Assembly: GCA_039922435.1 (NCBI GenBank)
Contig: JBDTES010000034.1
Coordinates: 1-17,026 of the forward strand
DNA: 17,026 nucleotides
Origin: JBDTES01 sp039922435
Lineage (GTDB): Bacteria > Patescibacteriota > Saccharimonadia > Saccharimonadales > UBA4665
Direction of reading: 5' to 3'
In this document: positions 8,212 to 13,508 of the stretch, piece after piece
How positions within the stretch are numbered: the first letter of the stretch is position 1
Layout of the letters: each line of letters starts with the position of its first letter
Notes under the pieces: generated by a model
Database searches by the model: none
Seen by the model: only the letters and a program-made list of their open reading frames with translations
Told to the model about the DNA's origin: nothing
Translations under genes and position numbers: made by a program

Positions 8212-8239
8212 TTGACAAGTCAGATCATTAGATTACATT
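8212..8239 (+). promoter_or_regulatory. Possible internal promoter
   Basis: TTGACA (8212-8217), 16 bp and TACATT (8234-8239). It would start transcription at about 8246, inside the 14-bp helix that closes the 8242-8412 domain. The same bases also take part in proposed RNA stems, so this may be chance. Confidence 0.25.
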
Positions 8240-8845
8240 TCTCTACGCTGTTATGGCGTAGCTTTAGTGTTCGGGCAGAGCCCGACCTCTGAAGCTATTC
8301 TTGGCGCACTGCGTTGTTGCCTCGGCTTCGGTGCTCCCTCTCCGTACTTTAGTACGGTTCGGTCCGCTCCTAACCGGGCGCCTAGCACTGCACTCAAGCA
8401 TAACAGTGTAGATAATTAAATTCTGCTGCTAATCAGAGCAGACATATTCAGGTGAATGCAGGTAATTAACAGATGGCAAACTAGCTAGTATTACAAGGCT
8501 AGTATCTCCGGCTATCTGTTAAGTGCTTACTTAGTCGTCTGTTTGTGTCTGCTCTGGTTGAGTACGTAGCTTGAGCTAGAATAACCACTTCGGTGGTCGT
8601 AGGCTCGCTGGATGCTCCTAGCAGCAGATAAGTAACGCTAAAAAACCTATACCATAAGAACTGAGGAAAGTCTGGATTTATTCGAGCTTTTCGAAGTACT
8701 GGATGGTGTATCCCGTAAGGGATATTTGCTATAGAAAAGAATATTTCATTGTTTAACCTTTCGATGTAGGAGAGGGATGAACTGTGGCCGACGATTAGTC
8801 GCCGCTATAGTTCATTCCTCTGCCTGCAGGAGAGAAATGTAACCG

Positions 8846-8877
8846 CCGTAGATGGGATCACCCATTGTACGGATTTT
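8846..8877 (+). terminator. Possible terminator or attenuator hairpin before the membrane-protein gene
   Basis: CCGTA and ATGGG pair with CCCAT and TACGG across an ATCA loop, with small bulges, and ATTTT follows. The T run is short, so termination would be partial. Only 27 nt separate it from the next ATG and no promoter fits in that gap. The next gene therefore probably depends on read-through from upstream. Confidence 0.35.
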
Positions 8878-8881
8878 CGAC

Positions 8882-8902
8882 TAGTCTCTTGAAAGGGGAC
8901 TA
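8882..8902 (+). promoter_or_regulatory. Hairpin covering the ribosome binding site
   Basis: TAGTCTC (8882-8888) can pair with 8896-8902 (GGGACTA), with one U-G pair, leaving a 7-nt loop. The Shine-Dalgarno GAAAGGGG (8891-8898) is partly inside this stem, 6 nt before ATG 8905. This could limit translation unless the leader refolds. Confidence 0.4.
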
Positions 8903-8904
8903 TC

Positions 8905-9972
8905 ATGTGCACGGATCCGAAGGAAACACCGAAGGAAGCACCAAAGCAGCAAGCAACCAAGCCGCGGGCGCCAAGGAATCCACAAGCAGCGAAACAGCAG
9001 CAAGCGCCCAAGCAGGCACGACCTACTGTCACGTCGCTTGAGGTGAAGTTGGCGGCCAGCCAGGCGAAGATCGACGGGAACACCGCGAATATCGCTGGTA
9101 ACACCAAGAAAGTCCGGGCCCACCAAGCCCGTCTCGACAGTCTTGATTTCCTCACAAGGGAAATTGGGAATCGTCTTGCCGAAACACACAGCATGGTGGT
9201 GACAGGTCAGGCCGAAATCGATGAGCGAGTCAGCTCGATTGTCGAGAAGGCGTTGGTCGATGGTCAACTGGGAGGGCGCAAGTCTTTCCTGTCTTCCCTT
9301 CGGTCGGCTGGAGTAGATGATGTCACTCTCACGAGAGTGCTTCTCATCTTCCCCGATGATGACGACGAGTTCGAGCTCACGGACCAAGAGCTACTTACCG
9401 AGTGGTTCACGGCGTTTGTAGCGTTGAATTTGAGTCATGAGGATGTCCTGGTCCGACTCGGAGCCGCAGAAAAGCAGCTAGCAACAGCTAGTAGCGACAT
9501 CATCGCAATCAAGAGCGTCGCCGAGACGCAGGATCGTATTCCGGCCTGGTCGTGGATTGTCGCTTTGCTTTTCGGCGTCACCGGGTTCCTGTGGTGGAAT
9601 TTCTACGATTGGGGCGTCTCGTCGATTGATGGTAGTACTACTAGCGCAATTAGCGCTGGAAGTGATATTAAAGGCACGGCGACGGTCACGAACCACCTGA
9701 CCATGAGTCCGGTGGCGGACCATTGGTACTTTGCTTTGATGTTCGGATTTGCCATCTTCCTGGTTGTGCTCGGGCTTGCATCATTCCTTGCGAGTGGAAA
9801 GACCAAGGTGACTGAGGAAACTCAGGAAACCAAGCACAATGTTTGGTCTGCGGTCAGCGCAAGCTACAAAGCTCGCCGCGAGGCTGTCAAGGCTGAACGG
9901 GCTGAATCACGGGCCAACGGAAGAGCTTTAATCGGAAGTGTCGCCCCCAAAGAGGAGGTGATATCTAACTAG
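8905..9972 (+). CDS. Coiled-coil membrane protein of unknown function
   Basis: The protein has 355 residues and I do not recognise it. Residues 1-42 are a Lys/Gln/Pro/Ala-rich disordered tail. Residues 43-115 are polar and helical with repeated Asn-Thr (IDGNTANIAGNTKKV) and look like a coiled coil. Residues 125-190 are a possible small folded domain with the acidic run FPDDDDEFEL. Two membrane helices lie at about 215-235 (rich in Trp) and 274-297, separated by a Ser/Thr loop. The C-terminus is charged and helical. There is no signal peptide; the N-terminus is probably cytoplasmic. G+C and codon choice look higher and different from the folD-kinase genes, suggesting transfer. The Shine-Dalgarno GAAAGGGG sits 6 nt before ATG, exactly as in the next gene, which begins 30 bp after this stop. 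Confidence 0.75.
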   Translation: MCTDPKETPKEAPKQQATKPRAPRNPQAAKQQQAPKQARPTVTSLEVKLAASQAKIDGNTANIAGNTKKVRAHQARLDSLDFLTREIGNRLAETHSMVVTGQAEIDERVSSIVEKALVDGQLGGRKSFLSSLRSAGVDDVTLTRVLLIFPDDDDEFELTDQELLTEWFTAFVALNLSHEDVLVRLGAAEKQLATASSDIIAIKSVAETQDRIPAWSWIVALLFGVTGFLWWNFYDWGVSSIDGSTTSAISAGSDIKGTATVTNHLTMSPVADHWYFALMFGFAIFLVVLGLASFLASGKTKVTEETQETKHNVWSAVSASYKARREAVKAERAESRANGRALIGSVAPKEEVISN

Positions 9973-10002
9973 TCCAATTCTTTCTCCTGAAAGGGGAAAA
10001 CA

Positions 10003-11130
10003 ATGAGCGCAAAAGGAATTCTCGCATTTGGAGGTGGCTTGCTACTTCTTGCTGCAGTAGTGACAGTGATTAATTCCACGTCTTCTGCCACAGAAGTGAG
10101 TATTACGGCGAGCCAGCCTTCGGGTTCGGAATCGCCAAGTGCGACTCCAACTTCAACTCCACCTCCACCTCCGCCGACTTCGGACCCTGCAACGGGAGAC
10201 ATTTGTGCAACGGAAGTGCATTACTTCGCTGTCGATGCTCCAGTAGGGTCCAATAATTTTGGTCCGACTCAGCCGAGTTTGAATGTGAAGGCGGCTACTA
10301 AGCGCCTAAACGTTAAACTCTGCTCGGATCCTTTGTTCACGGCCACCCTGGTCGCGTTCGAAAAGGACGGACTCAACCTGGATGCCGCTGAGGTTCAATC
10401 AACTGCAATGAGCTATGTAGCCGACAAGGCCACGTGGAAGAATGCGGTAGATGAGTTCCAGGGCGACATCGACACAATGAAGGTCATAAATGACCTTCAC
10501 ACCTACCAAACCCTTGGTATGGTGCCCAACGGGGAGTTAATGCCGACATTGGTTCGATCGGATCAAAAAGTAGTGGCCGGTGAGGTGCTGGTTGTAACGT
10601 TCAAAGACGGCACGGTGCGAAAGTTCCGGATTGTCTGCGATCTGCAGCCAATAGAGGATCATTTTCCTCACGTACCGCCGCCATCAGTTGTGGTAGTTAC
10701 GCCGCCGCCCTCCGTGGTTACGGTAACACCGCCGCCCGCGAGGACGACGATTGTGCCGCCGCCACAAACGACAACGGTCACACCGCCGCCCGCGAGGACG
10801 ACGATTGTACCGCCGCCACAAACGACGACAGCTACACCGCCGCCACAAACGACGACGATAGTTACCCCGTCGGGTAAAACGGCGTCGAAGGCTCCAAAGC
10901 CAACTGGTGGCCCGGTTGTTATTTGTTCGTACGGACAGCACCTATCCAGGAATGGAGAATGTGTGTTAAACACAACTTCCTCCTTGGCTGGGCCGACATC
11001 TTCCTCGCCGCAAGGTAAGGGCGATTCTGGCCCAGGTGCTGTGAACACGACTGCTGCGCCGTCCGCGCCGTCTACAATCAGTGCTCCTTCGAGTACAGCG
11101 ATTGTGACCGGTACGGTTGCACAGCGGTGA
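10003..11130 (+). CDS. Proline-rich surface protein of unknown function
   Basis: The protein has 375 residues. Residues 5-23 are one hydrophobic helix (signal anchor or uncleaved signal), followed by a Ser/Thr/Pro stretch ending in PPPPPP (53-58). Residues 66-215 form a probable folded domain with Cys68, Cys107 and Cys212. Residues 225-290 are tandem PPP-Thr/Val repeats. Residues 300-325 hold two Cys (308 and 320) in VICSYGQHLSRNGECVL, a possible small disulfide loop. The C-terminus is Ser/Thr/Pro/Ala-rich and has no LPxTG or second membrane helix. The picture is a membrane-tethered extracellular protein on a proline stalk. Same operon, same ribosome site and same foreign-looking composition as the preceding gene. 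Ends in TGA. Confidence 0.75.
   Translation: MSAKGILAFGGGLLLLAAVVTVINSTSSATEVSITASQPSGSESPSATPTSTPPPPPPTSDPATGDICATEVHYFAVDAPVGSNNFGPTQPSLNVKAATKRLNVKLCSDPLFTATLVAFEKDGLNLDAAEVQSTAMSYVADKATWKNAVDEFQGDIDTMKVINDLHTYQTLGMVPNGELMPTLVRSDQKVVAGEVLVVTFKDGTVRKFRIVCDLQPIEDHFPHVPPPSVVVVTPPPSVVTVTPPPARTTIVPPPQTTTVTPPPARTTIVPPPQTTTATPPPQTTTIVTPSGKTASKAPKPTGGPVVICSYGQHLSRNGECVLNTTSSLAGPTSSSPQGKGDSGPGAVNTTAAPSAPSTISAPSSTAIVTGTVAQR
10726..10860 (+). repeat. 54-bp in-frame tandem repeat
   Basis: A 54-bp unit starting ACACCGCCGCCCGCGAGG occurs at 10726-10779 and again at 10780-10833 with a few changes. A third, internally shortened copy begins at 10834. Each full unit codes for 18 residues (TPPPARTTIVPPPQTTTV). 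Such units change in number easily by slippage or recombination. Confidence 0.85.
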
Positions 11131-11139
11131 CGAGAACTT

Positions 11140-11182
11140 CTCGAGCAATAATGTCTGGTTCTTATAACTAGAAATGCTCGGG
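11140..11182 (+). terminator. Hairpin just after the two-gene unit
   Basis: CTCGAGCA (11140-11147) pairs with TGCTCGGG (11175-11182), with one U-G pair and possible extension by two more pairs. It begins 10 nt after the stop codon of the proline-rich gene. No T run follows directly (ATTCTGCC then AAATTTTC), so it may protect or process the mRNA end instead of terminating it. Confidence 0.3.
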
Positions 11183-11204
11183 AGATTCTGCCAAATTTTC
11201 ACCA

Positions 11205-11345
11205 AGGAGGTGATAGCAAATAGGTAATCTCTCTTTTGAGGGGCAATTAGCGTTACGCCCGCGTGGTGGAGATGGTCGAGTGACTGAAATTTGTTGGCAC
11301 ACCAGCCAATCAAAAATCAGCACTCCCATCTCCACCCGCATTACC
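11205..11345 (+). ncRNA. Structured element with long hairpin and orphan Shine-Dalgarno
   Basis: AAGGAGGTGAT lies at about 11204-11214 and is fully complementary to the usual 16S rRNA tail, but no ATG, GTG or TTG follows at a useful distance. GGTAAT (11223-11228) pairs with ATTACC (11340-11345). Inside are a small stem (11241-11244/11257-11260) and a long hairpin: 11265-11275/11326-11336 (11 bp), 11278-11282/11321-11325, 11284-11287/11317-11320 and 11294-11298/11305-11309 with loop ACACCA. All pairs in the long hairpin are Watson-Crick, so the strand is not proven. The 5' arm (GGTCGAGTGACTGAA) recalls a serine-tRNA D arm, but there is no T arm. Function unknown. Confidence 0.4.
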
Positions 11346-11470
11346 CTAAGAATATAGCTTAACCCTAGAGTATGGGGAGTAAGACAAAAGTGTTATCTAA
11401 CGATCTGACTTATATTTTGTCAAAGGTACCTTAACAATTTGAGTGGTCAAGAAAATACGTAAGCATAATA
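11346..11470. other. Short A+T-rich spacer before a promoter
   Basis: No gene was found. The only structure noticed is GACAAAA (11383-11389) pairing with TTTTGTC (11415-11421). With the structured element to its left and the promoter and leader to its right, it completes the roughly 500-bp gene-free gap 11131-11638. Confidence 0.4.
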
Positions 11471-11499
11471 TTGACAATGTATTATGTTTATGATAGAAT
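11471..11499 (+). promoter_or_regulatory. Strong promoter of the first LPNTG surface protein
   Basis: TTGACA (11471-11476), 17 bp and TAGAAT (11494-11499) with TGA before it. It predicts a start near 11506 and therefore a leader of about 130 nt, unlike the leaderless housekeeping genes. In that leader TAACGT (11525-11530) can pair with ACGTTA (11543-11548). Confidence 0.75.
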
Positions 11500-11638
11500 T
11501 GGGATGATTTACTTAGTCAACATCTAACGTGAGGTGGAAGTTACGTTATAACGACTGATGATATTTAACAATTCGTTCTGAAATAATCAATTGATAAATT
11601 AATTTTAAGACAACTTATATATTTAAGGGAGGTGTCTC

Positions 11639-13225
11639 ATGAAACTTTTCAAGCATTTCTCGAAACGGACTAACATTGTACTAGCTGCAGCACTTGCGCT
11701 GCTAGCAGTCGGTGTCCCAGCTGCTGTCATGGCAGGTTCGGGTCCGGATCGACCAACTAAGGTGTATCAAGAAGGCGTTGCCGGCTTTGATCACGTAACA
11801 TTTGACTCATTTACCAATGTCCCTGGCATCGGTAATGAACAGCAGTTCTTTAATGGAAAATATCCAGGTACTAGTACTTATACTGATCCACTTTCTGAAG
11901 TGAAGAATGGCGATGACTTGACTCTTGAAGTTTACGTTCATAACAATGCCGATTCTTCACTAAATGCTAGTGGCGCAGGTGTAGCTAAGAACACTACCGT
12001 CCAAGTAGTATTGCCAGGTACGGTAGCTAAAGGCCAACAGGCTACAGCTTATATTTCGGCTGATAATGCTTCACCGAAGCAGATATCTGATACGTTAGAC
12101 TTTGGGGCTGCCAACGGTGGTTTCTTTGGTCTAAGTTATGTGCCAGGTAGTGCTAGCCTAGAATACAAAGATGCATCTGGTAATGTAACCAACAAGCCGC
12201 TATCCGATAGCGTTGTTACGACTGGTGCCAAGATTGGTCCAAACCAAGATGGTACGATGGAAGGTTGTTTCAACTACGTCGAGTATGTGACCTTGCACGT
12301 TAAGGTTAATATGCCAGAGTACACGCTAAACAAGCAGGTGCGTCTTAACGGTCAGACTTCGAAAGATTGGTCTGAAGTTAAAAACGTCAAAGCTGGTGAC
12401 CGCGCTCAGTGGTCAGTTGGATTTGCTAATACTGGCAGTACGGTGTTGAACTCCGTTGCTATTCTAGATCAGGTACCTGCTGGTTTAACGGTAGTACCCG
12501 GTAGTATTCAATTAGTGAACACGCTGTTCCCTAATGGGTATACTTTCCCCGATTCGGCGATCATGTCTAATGGTCGACAGATTAGTGTCAACATTGGCAA
12601 CTATGCCGCCGGCTCGAACGCCTATTTGTACTATGACACCACTGTCGATAAGCCAGCTGCTACAGTCTGTAGTGCTGAGACATTGACCAATACGGCCTAT
12701 GCCACGCCTCAGGGTTTTGGTGCCATTTACGATACTGCCAGCGTGATCGTGCCAGGTAATGACTGTACGCCGCCCGTCACTAAGACTCCGGTCTATAGTT
12801 GTGATCTGTTTCACGTAACATTAGGTGATCGTTCGGTTAAGGTTGATACATTCAATACAACCGCTAACAATGGTGCTGCATTTAAAGATGTTGTCATTAA
12901 TTGGGGCGATAATAGTAGTTTGACTACGAACACTCCAGTTGGCCAGGCGCACAACTATGCTAACTATGGTACTTACAAATTGACAGCAACTGCTCACTTT
13001 ACAGTGAATGGTTCTGGCGATGTTAGTGCTACTAGTGCTAATTGTGCTCAGAGCGTAACTTTTGTAGCTCCGACTACTCCTCCAGTAACTCCTCCTGCGG
13101 TAACTACCCCTAAGGTTTTACCTAACACGGGTGCTGGTGATGTCGTTGGTATTTTTGCCGGCGCAGTCGTGATTGGTACATTGGGCTACAGATTGTTCCT
13201 AGGCCGTAAGTTGTCTCGTCGTTAA
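11639..13225 (+). CDS. LPNTG-anchored surface protein with DUF11-like and PKD-like domains
   Basis: The protein has 528 residues. A signal peptide covers 1-32 (KR-rich start, hydrophobic core, cleavage likely after AVMA). Residues about 40-225 are an extracellular region of unknown type. Residues about 228-372 resemble a DUF11/Big-like repeat (NKQVRLNGQ, FANTGSTVLNSVAILDQVPAGL). Residues about 388-475 form a PKD-like domain (INWGDNSS, HNYANYGTYKLT). A Pro/Thr stalk (477-493) leads to LPNTG (494-498), a membrane helix and a basic tail ending KLSRR, the standard sorting signal by which sortase links proteins to the cell wall. It is monocistronic, with a strong promoter, Shine-Dalgarno GGGAGGTG just before the ATG, and a terminator. 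This suggests an abundant cell-surface protein. Confidence 0.88.
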   Translation: MKLFKHFSKRTNIVLAAALALLAVGVPAAVMAGSGPDRPTKVYQEGVAGFDHVTFDSFTNVPGIGNEQQFFNGKYPGTSTYTDPLSEVKNGDDLTLEVYVHNNADSSLNASGAGVAKNTTVQVVLPGTVAKGQQATAYISADNASPKQISDTLDFGAANGGFFGLSYVPGSASLEYKDASGNVTNKPLSDSVVTTGAKIGPNQDGTMEGCFNYVEYVTLHVKVNMPEYTLNKQVRLNGQTSKDWSEVKNVKAGDRAQWSVGFANTGSTVLNSVAILDQVPAGLTVVPGSIQLVNTLFPNGYTFPDSAIMSNGRQISVNIGNYAAGSNAYLYYDTTVDKPAATVCSAETLTNTAYATPQGFGAIYDTASVIVPGNDCTPPVTKTPVYSCDLFHVTLGDRSVKVDTFNTTANNGAAFKDVVINWGDNSSLTTNTPVGQAHNYANYGTYKLTATAHFTVNGSGDVSATSANCAQSVTFVAPTTPPVTPPAVTTPKVLPNTGAGDVVGIFAGAVVIGTLGYRLFLGRKLSRR

Positions 13226-13301
13226 GACGAACTAGCTTAAGAGGTTTCAGAAATAACTCTGTCTACCAATAGAGCATGACTGACCGCTCAAAAAATTAGT
13301 C

Positions 13302-13340
13302 AAAAACCCCGCCAACCTTTTACGGTTAAGCGGGGTTTTT
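13302..13340 (+). terminator. Intrinsic terminator
   Basis: AAAAACCCCGC (13302-13312) pairs with GCGGGGTTTTT (13330-13340), with an inner AACC/GGTT stem. The stem is GC-rich and flanked by A and T runs, so it may work in both directions. It ends the transcript of the LPNTG gene. Confidence 0.92.
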
Positions 13341-13439
13341 GCGTTCATCTCGAGCTAGATGTGTGAACTATCTTACAGGTTCTGTCTAGAGTATGGCATA
13401 TTATAGTAGATAGATAACAGGAGTGCGGTAGTTATAAGA

Positions 13440-13468
13440 TTGACGTTAGTACAAATAAGTACTAATGT
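13440..13468 (+). promoter_or_regulatory. Promoter with embedded inverted repeat
   Basis: TTGACG (13440-13445), 17 bp and TAATGT (13463-13468). The inverted repeat TTAGTAC (13446-13452) / GTACTAA (13459-13465) fills the spacer and reaches into the -10, which would suit a repressor site. The predicted start is about 35 nt before the ATG at 13509, which has a GAAGGA ribosome site. Confidence 0.45.
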
Positions 13469-13508
13469 AAGGGTATATTCATGGGTGGCAGAGAAGGATT
13501 AAAATCGT

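Larger units (their letters stand above)
8074..8877 (+). ncRNA. Candidate large structured non-coding RNA (about 800 nt)
   Basis: No convincing gene was found here, but many long inverted repeats nest without conflict. They are 8242-8255/8399-8412 (14 bp), 8422-8431/8619-8628 (10 bp), 8434-8444/8546-8556 (11 bp), 8466-8474/8514-8522 (9 bp), 8259-8267/8289-8297 (9 bp), 8271-8276/8280-8285, 8342-8347/8352-8357 and 8771-8783/8809-8821 (13 bp). Smaller stems are 8111-8116/8130-8135, 8141-8146/8153-8158, 8180-8185/8235-8240, 8584-8588/8593-8597 (UUCG loop), 8681-8685/8691-8695 and 8709-8714/8719-8724 (GUAA loop). The wobble pairs (8247-8407, 8265-8291, 8145-8154, 8776-8816) are all G-U in plus-strand RNA and would be A-C mismatches on the other strand. 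A promoter precedes the region. It could be a free RNA or the leader of the next two genes. Both ends are estimates. I cannot assign a known family. Confidence 0.6.

Noticed and set aside
8070..8617. Long-range helix GAGCATCC (8070-8077) with GGATGCTC (8610-8617)
   Set aside because: It is a perfect 8-bp match, but half of the 5' strand lies before the predicted transcription start, and it would form a pseudoknot with the stronger 8422-8431/8619-8628 helix and compete with a local stem.
8074..8904. tmRNA, group I or group II intron
   Set aside because: There is no tRNA-like end with CCA, no domain V-like hairpin, no group I core sequences that I can recognise, and no intron-encoded protein.
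8805..9387. Minus-strand reading frames across the start of the 8905 gene
   Set aside because: They are rich in Cys, Arg and Trp in the way typical of antisense readings of a real gene, and they have no ribosome site. The plus-strand frame has a good one and sensible protein features.
10668..11048. Glycine/valine-rich minus-strand frame
   Set aside because: It is the reverse reading of the proline repeat and is explained entirely by that repeat.
11265..11339. Serine tRNA gene or tRNA pseudogene
   Set aside because: The acceptor-like stem and GGTCGAGTGACTGAA look like a tRNA-Ser 5' half, but there is no TTCGAAT loop or T stem, the presumed anticodon loop has six bases, and the whole folds better as one long hairpin.
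11220..11358. 45-codon reading frame after the strong Shine-Dalgarno
   Set aside because: It would have to start at ATA, the peptide resembles nothing, and an open stretch of this length is expected by chance. Kept only as a possibility in the finding.
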